Below, piece after piece: positions 1-5,672 of a stretch of 5,911 nt of DNA. Numbering within the stretch: the first letter of the stretch is position 1; each line of letters starts with the position of its first letter. Origin of the DNA: Paenibacillaceae bacterium UBA6304. Its GTDB lineage: Bacteria > Bacillota > Bacilli > Paenibacillales > Paenibacillaceae. The position numbers and the translations under genes were made by a program. The notes under the pieces were generated by a model. That model worked only from the letters and a program-made list of their open reading frames with translations, was not told the origin of the DNA and did no database searches. The DNA lies in the NCBI GenBank assembly GCA_002439285.1, contig DJTQ01000069.1:1-5911 (forward strand). The letters are read 5' to 3'.

Positions 1-190
1 TGGAAAACCTCCAGTTATTTTTTCGTTTTTATCGAGTTCTGCTGAATTAACTGGAAATTCTACATCTAATTCAGTGAAATGTGCGAAAATCGAGCGAATT
101 GGGATGAATTAACTGTAGGTTATCCATTTAAATTTCTCCTATTAACCTAAGGGGAAGGATTAGCTGGAGAAAATCCAGTTATTTCTGTTT
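1..190. repeat. AT-rich intergenic repeat region with diverged internal copies
   Basis: This AT-rich stretch has no supportable gene but is built from repeated pieces. The 11-mer TCCAGTTATTT occurs at 10-20 and 174-184, each time preceded five bases earlier by TGGA, so each end is a small hairpin (TGGA/TCCA at 1-4 and 10-13; CTGGA/TCCAG at 164-168 and 174-178, extendable to TAGCTGGA/TCCAGTTA with one G-U pair). The 11-mer TGAATTAACTG occurs at 43-53 and 105-115, each preceded by ATCGAG (31-36 and 89-94). CTGAATTA (42-49) pairs with TAATTCAG (67-74). The pattern looks like a degenerate dispersed intergenic element; I have an impression of similar sequence between Paenibacillus genes, but that is memory and not a search. 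The left boundary is probably outside the window. Confidence 0.55.
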
Positions 191-238
191 TATACTAGGT
201 AGCGCGAGTTAGTGAATGTATTCTGCCTCTTATTGCTC

Positions 239-281
239 CGCATTGCTGCATTCCCTCACGCGCATTGCTGCATTTCCTCAC
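239..281. repeat. Two-copy 22-bp tandem repeat
   Basis: A 21-base unit beginning CGCATTGCTGCATT and ending CCTCAC occurs at 239-259 and again at 261-281 with one C/T difference, giving a 22-bp period. The flanks carry looser pyrimidine-rich echoes (TTATTGCTCCG before it, CTTGCCTTCCTGCTCCTGC after it), which suggests a slippage-prone tract. No long open frame uses it on either strand. It is far too short and the copies too closely spaced to be a CRISPR array. Function unknown. Confidence 0.7.
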
Positions 282-330
282 CCTTGCCTTCCTGCTCCTG
301 CACCTGCTCACTTTGAATAGTTGGCGCTAG

Positions 331-371
331 GGGTTGCATTATAAAAGTAACCCTGCAACAGAGGTTTTTTT
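331..371 (+). promoter_or_regulatory. Overlapping alternative hairpins with T-run upstream of helicase gene
   Basis: Three inverted repeats share bases here and cannot all form together. GGGTT (331-335) pairs with AACCC (349-353). GTTGCA (333-338) pairs with TGCAAC (354-359). AACC-CTG (349-355) folds back on CAG-A-GGTT (359-366) with a three-base loop and one bulged A, followed immediately by T367-T371. The last hairpin plus T-run resembles an intrinsic terminator and the first two would compete with it, as in an attenuator. It could equally be the plain terminator of a gene to the left of the window, or chance. No transcription start upstream of 331 is obvious, so regulation is only a possibility. 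Confidence 0.35.
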
Positions 372-378
372 AATGAAT

Positions 379-407
379 TTGGTTGGATTAGGATTTTGGC
401 ATATAAT
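379..407 (+). promoter_or_regulatory. Candidate sigma-A promoter for the DEAD-box helicase gene
   Basis: A perfect -10 hexamer TATAAT lies at 402-407. With a 17-bp spacer the -35 position reads TTGGTT (379-384), which keeps the TTG but matches only three of six consensus bases. Transcription would start near 414, leaving a leader of about 30 nt that contains the Shine-Dalgarno AAGGA (431-435). A second TATAAA at 340-345 lacks a reasonable -35 and is less likely. Confidence 0.45.
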
Positions 408-444
408 GAAAATAATGATCTTTTTAAGATAAGGATGAACATTT

Positions 445-1932
445 ATGACGATAACTTCTTTTACTGGACTTGGAATTGGAGAGACATTGGCGGCCAAACT
501 GGCGGATTACGGAATCACGGAACCTTCCCCCGTACAGGTGGAATGTATACCAGCCGCATTGGATGGGCGCGATGTGCTCGCTCAGTCGCAGACCGGGACT
601 GGGAAAACGCTGGCTTACCTTCTACCGTTGCTGCAGAACATCCACGCTGATGAGAAATCTCTGCAAGGCCTGATCCTGGCCCCGACGCAGGAACTGGCTA
701 TGCAAATTGTACGTGAAGCGGAAAAATACGGGGAGTCCCTGGGCATCCGGGTACAAGCCCTGATCGGGGGAGCGGCGATGAAACGTCAGCTTGAGCGGCT
801 TAAGCTGCATCCCCATCTTGTAGTCGGAACACCGGGACGAATCCGGGAGGTTCTGGCCCTGCGCAAGCTGAAGCTGCATACCGTGCGCACGGTTGTCGTC
901 GATGAGGTTGACCAGATGTTCCAGCTTGGCGGAACGGCCGACCTGGAGCATATTCTGCGCGGAACGCTGCGTGAGCGGCAATTGATGTTCCTGTCGGCCA
1001 CGATTAATCCGGAAATTCGCGCGCTTACCAGCCGGGAGATGCCCGAAGCATTTGAAGTAGGGATCGAACCGGAACAACGCACATCCAAAAGTCTGGAGCA
1101 CCTGTATTTCATAAGCGAAGAACGGGACAAAATCGATACCCTTCGCCGGATTATCAGGCACTACAATCCATCCAGATCCATTGTGTTTATTAATAACACG
1201 GCGGACATCGCTGAAGTGGAAGCGAAGTTGAATTTCGTAGGCTTGGATGCGGGTGCGCTGTATGGAGATATGGACAAATCCGTGCGCAGTGTTACCCTCC
1301 GCAATTTTCGCGACGGTAAGATTCGTGTACTGGTCGCTACGGACGTGGCGGCGCGGGGCCTTGATATCGAGGATCTGACCCTTGTGGTCAATCTGGATCC
1401 GCCGATCGATTCGGAGCATTATGTGCATCGGGTTGGGCGGACAGGGCGTATGGGGCGCAAAGGATTGGCCGTGTCGATTATCACGCCGAAGGAAGAATTT
1501 ATTATGCGTAAATTCTCCAAGGAGCTGCAAATTGAAATCGGAGTTCGCGGAATGTATGGCGGACAGGTGAGAGATCCTCAGGCGCCTTCAACCGGGCGTA
1601 GAGAAGGACAGGGGCAAGGGTACGGAGCAGGAAATGGGCAAGGACAGGGAGAAGGACGAGGGCAAGGAAGAGTTACTGCTTCAGGTGCGAAGAAGGAGGG
1701 AACCGGCAGTCCTAGAACGGACAACGCCACGACTTCCCGCGATACGGGAGCGGTATCATCATCATCGTCTGTAGCCCGTGAAGTTAAGCGGCCTGCTGCC
1801 AAGAGTGGATCGCCTTCTGCCGGAACACGGAATGCGGCAACACCAGGCGGTGCCCGCAAGAACGATCGCAAGCAGGACCGCAAGAACAAAGGCGCTCCTA
1901 AGTGGCTGAAAGATAAGCAGTCGCGCAGCTAG
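445..1932 (+). CDS. DEAD-box-type ATP-dependent RNA helicase (YfmL-like)
   Basis: A 495-residue superfamily 2 RNA helicase, expected to use ATP to remodel RNA duplexes or RNA-protein complexes in the cytoplasm (ribosome assembly, cold adaptation or mRNA turnover in relatives). All core motifs are present: Q motif GITEPSPVQ (23-31), motif I AQSQTGTGKT (46-55), Ia PTQELA (80-85), GG (108-109), Ib TPGR (129-132), motif II DEVD (153-156), motif III SAT (184-186), motif IV region IVFINN (246-251), motif V ATDVAARGLDI (298-308) and motif VI HRVGRTGR (328-335). Motif II reads DEVD rather than DEAD. From memory, B. subtilis YfmL has DETD and a similar sequence around LIGGA and HPH-VGTPGR, so this looks like that subfamily. 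Residues about 375-495 form a low-complexity basic tail absent from the roughly 376-residue YfmL: a Gly/Gln/Arg stretch (385-409), a five-serine run (438-442) and a Lys/Arg-rich end. ATG follows AAGGA (431-435) by 9 nt. It lies 60 nt before ecsA with no clear terminator between, so read-through is possible. Family certain; the exact orthologue is not. Confidence 0.95.
   Translation: MTITSFTGLGIGETLAAKLADYGITEPSPVQVECIPAALDGRDVLAQSQTGTGKTLAYLLPLLQNIHADEKSLQGLILAPTQELAMQIVREAEKYGESLGIRVQALIGGAAMKRQLERLKLHPHLVVGTPGRIREVLALRKLKLHTVRTVVVDEVDQMFQLGGTADLEHILRGTLRERQLMFLSATINPEIRALTSREMPEAFEVGIEPEQRTSKSLEHLYFISEERDKIDTLRRIIRHYNPSRSIVFINNTADIAEVEAKLNFVGLDAGALYGDMDKSVRSVTLRNFRDGKIRVLVATDVAARGLDIEDLTLVVNLDPPIDSEHYVHRVGRTGRMGRKGLAVSIITPKEEFIMRKFSKELQIEIGVRGMYGGQVRDPQAPSTGRREGQGQGYGAGNGQGQGEGRGQGRVTASGAKKEGTGSPRTDNATTSRDTGAVSSSSSVAREVKRPAAKSGSPSAGTRNAATPGGARKNDRKQDRKNKGAPKWLKDKQSRS
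1597..1671 (+). repeat. Purine-rich low-complexity tract coding Gly/Gln/Arg repeats
   Basis: Inside the helicase gene, codons 385-409 are almost entirely glycine alternating with Gln, Arg, Glu, Tyr and Asn, written in strongly purine-rich DNA with repeated GGACAGG and GGGCAAGG pieces. RG/QG-rich tails of DEAD-box proteins commonly bind RNA non-specifically and may phase separate; here that role is inferred from composition. Such tracts vary in length among strains by slippage. Confidence 0.65.
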
Positions 1933-1992
1933 TCTTTTTCGAGTATTCAAACCGATATTACATGGATCAATAATCATTGAGGGGGAGCCGTA

Positions 1993-2739
1993 TTGAGTGA
2001 GACGCCCGTATTGCAAATTGAAGAGCTGACCGGGGGGTACAGCCTCGGGCGCCCGGTGCTCCATGATATTAACTTCGAAGTGAAACCGGGGGAAATGGTT
2101 GGACTGATCGGATTGAACGGGGCCGGGAAAAGTACGACAATGAAGCATATTCTCGGGCTGATGACTCCGCATCGAGGCGGGGTGGCCGTGCAGGGGAAAA
2201 CCCGGGATGAGGACCCTGAAGGATATCAGAGCTCGTTGGCCTTCGTACCGGAATCCCCAATGCTATATGAGGAACTGACCGTACGGGAACATCTTGAGTT
2301 CGCCGCCCGGGCGTATAGTGTCGGAACCGAGGATTACCGCGAAAGAAGCCAGAGGCTGCTCAAGCTGTTCCATATGGAGGAAAAGGCGGACAGCTTGTCC
2401 ATCCATTTGTCCAAAGGGATGAAGCAGAAGGTGATGATTATGTGCGCGTTCGTCGCACGGCCGCCGCTTTACATCATCGATGAGCCGTTTTTGGGCCTCG
2501 ACCCGCTGGGCATTCGCTCCCTGCTTGATTTCATGATGGAAATGAAAGAGGGAGGGGCTTCGATCCTGCTCAGCTCGCATATTCTTTCCACGATCGAGAA
2601 TTATTGCGATCGCTTTATCGTATTGCACCGCGGAGCGGTGATCGCTCAAGGGACATTAACCGAAATCGCTCAACAGGCCGGCATGCCGGGAGCGGCGCTC
2701 GAGGATATTTTCTACAGTTTAGTTAAGGGCGGAGAGTAG
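1993..2739 (+). CDS. ecsA: ABC transporter ATP-binding protein EcsA
   Basis: A 248-residue ABC ATPase, matching the roughly 247 residues of B. subtilis EcsA. Motifs seen: aromatic A-loop Tyr16, Walker A GLNGAGKST (40-48), signature LSKGMKQK (139-146), Walker B LYIIDEP (159-165, catalytic Glu164), D-loop GLD (168-170) and switch His196. At the Q-loop position the sequence is FVPESP (84-89), with Glu87 where most ABC ATPases have Gln; a P-E pair is common in this branch. The start is TTG, chosen because GAGGGG (1979-1984) sits 8 nt upstream and the next in-frame Met (35) would remove the A-loop. It is followed after 3 nt by ecsB, its membrane partner. In B. subtilis the Ecs transporter is needed for normal protein secretion, competence, sporulation and RasP site-2 protease activity; the substrate is unsettled. 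No good promoter is visible in the 60 nt before it. Identification as EcsA rests on size, motifs and the EcsB neighbour. Confidence 0.92.
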   Translation: MSETPVLQIEELTGGYSLGRPVLHDINFEVKPGEMVGLIGLNGAGKSTTMKHILGLMTPHRGGVAVQGKTRDEDPEGYQSSLAFVPESPMLYEELTVREHLEFAARAYSVGTEDYRERSQRLLKLFHMEEKADSLSIHLSKGMKQKVMIMCAFVARPPLYIIDEPFLGLDPLGIRSLLDFMMEMKEGGASILLSSHILSTIENYCDRFIVLHRGAVIAQGTLTEIAQQAGMPGAALEDIFYSLVKGGE

Positions 2740-2742
2740 ATC

Positions 2743-3960
2743 ATGGAGCTTCGTGAACTGCGCAGCCGGCGCAAATCGTCCTTCTGGAGTAAAGTGCTCC
2801 CGTTTCTGCCGTATGTCATGCAGAGCGGGGTTGCGGTCCTGTTCCTGATATTGTTAATCGCATTTTCCGCCTGGTATACATCTTTTTTGCAAAATATACC
2901 TTCCGGTCTCCCGGTTCAATGGATCATGTTGATCCTGCTCGGGCCGCTGACCGTGTATTCCGGATTCCGGACGTATGTACAGCCGGCGGACGTAATTTTT
3001 ATGCTGCCGCAGGAAAGCGGGATGAAAGAATACCTCAAGCCTGCTTTTCGCAGCGGAGTCATTTATAAACTGATCGGGCTTTATATTGTTCTTCTGATCT
3101 TATGGCCTATGTACATCCGCAGTGCGGTCGAGGTGAAGCATCCGTTTTGGGTCATTCTGGTCGTTCTGCTCTTGCTCAAGCTACTGAGTGCCTATGGTGC
3201 GTGGCAGGAGCTGAGAATTTCGACGGCCCGGGCCAGAACCGGGTATCGGTTGCTCCGGTGGTGCTTTATTGTGCTGATGCTGGCAGCCTGGTTATGGCAA
3301 CCGGCATGGAAGAGCGCTTTGTTCATGCTGTTGGTCGGCATCAATTATATCCTGGCCCTGCGCTTTCCGATGAAGCATGCCGTTCCGTGGGAGAATCTCA
3401 TTGCGGCGGAGAAATCCGGGGCTGCCCGGGTTATGATGTTGCTCGGATGGTTTGTGGACGTTCCTGCGGAAGGACAGAAGGTCGCTCACCGGCGCTGGCT
3501 TTCCAAAATCGGCAACGGTATTTCCTGGTCGCGCGAGGGAGCGTACCGATTCCTTCTGGTCAAAACATTCCTGCGCGGCGAACTGCTGGGAATCGTTGTC
3601 CGTTTAGCCGTGCTTGGGATGTTGGTGGTAGGCTGGAATGGGCAAAGCTGGCTGGGTGCCGGGCTTTACTTGTTCTTTATCTTCCTTGCGGGCACGCAGC
3701 TAACCGCCCTCCGTCATGTACACGGGGATGCGCCGGCGGATGCTTACTATCCGATTCCGGTCGGGTCCCGGCAACAGGAAGTTGTTAGACTAGCCTCACG
3801 GGTCCTGTTCGCCCTCGCTCTACTGATTTGGTTGCCGATGATATTTGCTCACGACGGCAACCTGACGATTCTTATCGGTAGTCTCGTTGTCGGAATCGCC
3901 TTGGTCTTCGGGATGAAATCATCCTGGAGTCGTAAATGGAAGGCTGAAGAAGAGGATTAA
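2743..3960 (+). CDS. ecsB: ABC transporter permease EcsB
   Basis: A 405-residue polytopic membrane protein, close to the 408 residues of B. subtilis EcsB. Hydrophobic segments lie at about 27-48, 60-75, 106-124, 134-152, 172-206 (one or two), 281-297, 302-318, 352-369 and 374-391, so roughly nine or ten helices. The N terminus is basic (RSRRKSS, 8-14) and the C terminus charged (KWKAEEED). The stretch QPADVIFMLP (80-89) between early helices fits the conserved EcsB family motif as I remember it. A hydrophilic loop around 208-275 probably faces the cytoplasm, where EcsA would dock. ATG is 3 nt after the ecsA stop, and its Shine-Dalgarno (GGCGGAGAG) lies within the last ecsA codons, indicating translational coupling. 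An ecsC gene, which follows ecsB in B. subtilis, is absent: a terminator and a convergent gene follow. Confidence 0.9.
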   Translation: MELRELRSRRKSSFWSKVLPFLPYVMQSGVAVLFLILLIAFSAWYTSFLQNIPSGLPVQWIMLILLGPLTVYSGFRTYVQPADVIFMLPQESGMKEYLKPAFRSGVIYKLIGLYIVLLILWPMYIRSAVEVKHPFWVILVVLLLLKLLSAYGAWQELRISTARARTGYRLLRWCFIVLMLAAWLWQPAWKSALFMLLVGINYILALRFPMKHAVPWENLIAAEKSGAARVMMLLGWFVDVPAEGQKVAHRRWLSKIGNGISWSREGAYRFLLVKTFLRGELLGIVVRLAVLGMLVVGWNGQSWLGAGLYLFFIFLAGTQLTALRHVHGDAPADAYYPIPVGSRQQEVVRLASRVLFALALLIWLPMIFAHDGNLTILIGSLVVGIALVFGMKSSWSRKWKAEEED

Positions 3961-3975
3961 GTGAATAGATGTGAA

Positions 3976-4011
3976 AAGAAGACCGCCGGAGTTTGCTCCA
4001 GCGGTCTTCTT
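3976..4011. terminator. Bidirectional intrinsic terminator between ecsB and yjcZ-like gene
   Basis: An 11-bp stem AAGAAGACCGC/GCGGTCTTCTT (3976-3986 with 4001-4011) continues past one C-A mismatch into GGAG/CTCC (3988-3991 with 3996-3999), closed by a TTTG loop. On the minus strand the hairpin runs into CTTCTTTTC, a good U-rich tail; on the + strand the tail is weaker (CTTCTTGACATTTAT). It lies 15 nt after the ecsB stop and 16 nt after the yjcZ-like stop, so it most likely ends transcription from both convergent units. Confidence 0.88.
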
Positions 4012-4027
4012 GACATTTATGAATGGC

Positions 4028-4147
4028 TTATAAGAAAATGGTGCGGCTGATAATAACCAACAGAATAAAGAGTACCAAGATTACGCCTGTGCTAGTCCAG
4101 AGTCCGCCGCCGTAGCCGCCTCTTCCTTCATCTCCAACTCCGCTCAT
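4028..4147 (-). CDS. YjcZ-family tiny sporulation membrane protein
   Basis: A 39-residue protein with the typical layout of the YjcZ-like tiny transmembrane family of Bacillales (TIGR01732 type): start MSGVG, a glycine/tyrosine-rich segment RGGYGGG (9-15), then WTSTG (17-21), one hydrophobic helix VILVLFILLVII (22-33) and a short tail SRTIFL. Family members occur in multiple copies in spore formers and are linked to sporulation; the molecular role is unknown, and a single membrane-spanning peptide is all the sequence shows. The ATG is preceded 8 nt upstream by AAGGGG (4161-4156). A sigma-K-like -10 element lies upstream. The gene is monocistronic or read through from the aminotransferase gene, which ends 110 nt before it without a clear terminator, and it ends at the shared hairpin. 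It is short enough to be missed by gene callers. Confidence 0.88.
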   Translation of the reverse strand: MSGVGDEGRGGYGGGLWTSTGVILVLFILLVIISRTIFL

Positions 4148-4189
4148 GTACAATTCCCCTTTCTCAAAGAATAGATCGTTCGTACAAAA

Positions 4190-4215
4190 TATTCTATGAA
4201 CAGGGTGTACCGAGT
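4190..4215 (-). promoter_or_regulatory. Candidate mother-cell (sigma-K-like) promoter of yjcZ-like gene
   Basis: On the minus strand CATAGAATA (4198-4190) fits the sigma-K -10 consensus CATANNNTA exactly and also resembles the sigma-E -10 (CATACAAT). The -35 dinucleotide AC (4215-4214, within GCAC) is 15 bp upstream, one or two bases short of the usual sigma-K spacing. No sigma-E-type -35 is visible at the right distance. The start site would be near 4183, giving a leader of about 35 nt with the Shine-Dalgarno inside. It agrees with the sporulation family of the gene but remains a motif match. Confidence 0.4.
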
Positions 4216-4257
4216 GCGTGGGCGGATATAACGCTCCGGCGCAGAAATGGGTTCAGC

Positions 4258-5556
4258 CTAGCGTTGCAGGTCCTGAACGCCCCGATACACGAGGTCGAAC
4301 AGATCCTCCAGATTCTCTTCGGCGATGCAGGAAAAGGCAATGCGCAGATCGGTATCGCCCAGCGCGATGGTACCTACGCCATATTCGCGGATTAAGTGCT
4401 GCCGCAGTTCTTCCGCATTTACCGTGCTCAGTTTGAGGCACATAAAGTATCCCGAATTGAAAGGATAGTATTCCCAGGCGCCGCTGTATTTCCCGCTGTC
4501 CAGCAGAGCTTTGACCTTGTTGGCGCGGCCTTTCATGACCTTGAATTTATCTTCCTTCTGAGCTTCGAATTCAGGAGATTTCAAGGCTTGAAGCACAAAG
4601 GTTTGGGAAGGATGAGCGCCGCTGGATACGGTGGCGCGGATGATGCCGATCGTTTTTTGCTCCAAGGCGGCCAGAACCCCGGCATCCTCGGCGGCATAAG
4701 TGATGAACCCGACCCGGAATCCCCAGACGAATTCCTCTTTGGTAGCGCCGTCCACTTTGACGGGCAGGATGCGAGGATTCCGTCCGGCCAGCTTGCCGAA
4801 CAGTGATTCAGACATAGAGTCCTCGAAGAACAATCCAAAGTAGGCATCATCGGTCACAACCACGACGTTGATTCCAGCCTCGGCGGCTTCCGTGATGGCG
4901 GACACGATCTCTTCGCCTTCTCTGACTCCAGGTGTGTAGCCGGTCGGATTGTTCGGGAAGTTCAGGATGACAATCGCTTTTCCTTTGTCCTTTTGGGCAA
5001 GGAGAGCTTCACGCAGACCTTGGCTATTGAACTTCATGTCATCGGTAAACAGCGGATAATTGACGATCGAGCCGTGACGGCGGATCCCAAATGTCAGCTC
5101 ATAGTTCTCCCAGTTTTTGTCCGGATAGATGACAGCGTCGCCTTCATCCACGAACAAGTCGGCAACGATGCTGAGCCCGTGGGTCAGCGCGTTGGTAACG
5201 ACAGGATTGCCGAAGTTGCAGTCTCCGATGGACGGGTTTTCCCGGATCATTTTGTCGCGCCATACCGAACGAAGTTCAGGCTTGCCGGCCGGAGGTGCGT
5301 AAGGATACAGATCCTGCGGCTTATAGGCGGACAGCGTGTCTTGAATGGCCGCAAGGTGCATCGGCCCGCCGTTCTCGGTTGCGATGCCGATCGTGGCGTT
5401 ATATTTCTTAGCCCCGGCCGTCGCTTCGGCGGATTGGCTCAGAATGCCTTCCTTCGGAAAATAGATTTCTTTGCCCAGGGTGGACAGCATCTCGTACACA
5501 TGGATATTGCCGGACTTCAAATTCTCGTTTAACTGCTCGGCGAGTGGGTTCATCAC
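4258..5556 (-). CDS. Class I/II PLP-dependent aminotransferase
   Basis: A 432-residue fold-type I PLP enzyme, expected to be a cytoplasmic transaminase of an amino acid and a 2-oxo acid; the substrate cannot be read from sequence. Landmarks: YPYAPPAGKPELR (84-96, substrate/N-terminal region), FPNNPTG (200-206, Asn203 near the PLP ring), TDDAYFG (235-241, Asp237 and Tyr239 contacting PLP), Lys273 in GATKEEFVWGFRVG (270-283) as the Schiff-base lysine with Arg281 near the phosphate, and Arg405 in DTDLRIAFS as the likely carboxylate-binding arginine. The lysine motif departs from the usual S-x-x-K-x-x-G pattern by having Phe276 instead of a small residue. Length is typical of an intact enzyme. 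The start is GTG (5556) directly followed by ATG (5553); GGAAGGA (5570-5564) is 7 nt before the GTG and 10 nt before the ATG, so either could serve. It has its own promoter with a palindrome over the -35 box. An aspartate/aromatic-type role is possible but unproven. Confidence 0.92.
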   Translation of the reverse strand: MMNPLAEQLNENLKSGNIHVYEMLSTLGKEIYFPKEGILSQSAEATAGAKKYNATIGIATENGGPMHLAAIQDTLSAYKPQDLYPYAPPAGKPELRSVWRDKMIRENPSIGDCNFGNPVVTNALTHGLSIVADLFVDEGDAVIYPDKNWENYELTFGIRRHGSIVNYPLFTDDMKFNSQGLREALLAQKDKGKAIVILNFPNNPTGYTPGVREGEEIVSAITEAAEAGINVVVVTDDAYFGLFFEDSMSESLFGKLAGRNPRILPVKVDGATKEEFVWGFRVGFITYAAEDAGVLAALEQKTIGIIRATVSSGAHPSQTFVLQALKSPEFEAQKEDKFKVMKGRANKVKALLDSGKYSGAWEYYPFNSGYFMCLKLSTVNAEELRQHLIREYGVGTIALGDTDLRIAFSCIAEENLEDLFDLVYRGVQDLQR

Positions 5557-5563
5557 GTATTCA

Positions 5564-5570
5564 TCCTTCC
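5564..5570 (-). promoter_or_regulatory. Shine-Dalgarno deciding between tandem GTG and ATG starts
   Basis: GGAAGGA on the minus strand is 7 nt from the GTG and 10 nt from the following ATG of the aminotransferase gene. Spacing slightly favours GTG; codon strength favours ATG. An out-of-frame ATG within GGATGAATACGTGATG begins a three-codon frame whose TGA overlaps the ATG start, but it lies too close to the ribosome site to be a convincing leader peptide. Confidence 0.6.
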
Positions 5571-5612
5571 AATCGGTTTTGATATGGGACAGTTCCGTTT
5601 TGACTGCCTAAC

Positions 5613-5641
5613 ATTATATCATTTCGCCCCATAACCGTCAC
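5613..5641 (-). promoter_or_regulatory. Sigma-A promoter of the aminotransferase gene
   Basis: On the minus strand a perfect TATAAT (5618-5613) is preceded, after an ideal 17-bp spacer, by GTGACG (5641-5636), which matches four of six bases of TTGACA. Transcription should start near 5606, leaving a leader of about 50 nt. This places the aminotransferase gene in a transcription unit separate from the upstream PaiB-like gene. Confidence 0.7.
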
Positions 5642-5646
5642 GGTTA
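5632..5646. promoter_or_regulatory. Perfect 15-bp palindrome over the -35 box (candidate operator)
   Basis: TAACCGT-C-ACGGTTA is a perfect inverted repeat with 7-bp arms and a one-base centre. It covers the whole -35 hexamer of the aminotransferase promoter, the position expected for a repressor dimer site. Symmetry stops at both edges (5631 and 5647 do not pair) and no T-run follows it, so it is not a terminator. It does not match the CodY consensus. The protein that would bind it is not identifiable from the window. Confidence 0.5.
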
Positions 5647-5672
5647 AATCGCGCAATCCCCCCCACGGAATA

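Noticed and set aside
199..255. Minus-strand 18-codon frame beginning MQQCG inside the tandem repeat, with a GTGAGGG upstream
   Set aside because: It is very short, arises from the repeat sequence, and nothing supports translation.
239..281. Possible CRISPR array
   Set aside because: Only two units with a one-base gap and no spacers, so this is a simple tandem duplication.
396..650. 84-residue + strand frame starting at TTG and overlapping the helicase start
   Set aside because: It lacks a suitable ribosome site, and its downstream half is the helicase coding sequence read out of frame.
622..1530. 302-residue open frame on the minus strand, antisense to the helicase gene
   Set aside because: It lies wholly under the helicase core, whose motifs are intact. 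Its translation has no recognisable domain and composition typical of a shadow frame.
1967..1980. TCAAT/ATTGA inverted repeat just before the ecsA ribosome site
   Set aside because: Five AT-rich pairs with a four-base loop are weak and have no T-run; chance is the simplest explanation.
3102..3788. 228-residue open frame on the + strand within ecsB
   Set aside because: It overlaps ecsB in another frame, has no plausible ribosome site or domain, and destroys the clear membrane-helix pattern of EcsB.
4199..4257. Terminator directly after the aminotransferase stop
   Set aside because: Only a weak GC-rich fold without a U-tract is visible; termination is more likely at 3976-4011.
4993..5532. 179-residue + strand frame opposite the aminotransferase gene
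   Set aside because: It is antisense to a complete aminotransferase with all catalytic landmarks and shows no domain of its own.
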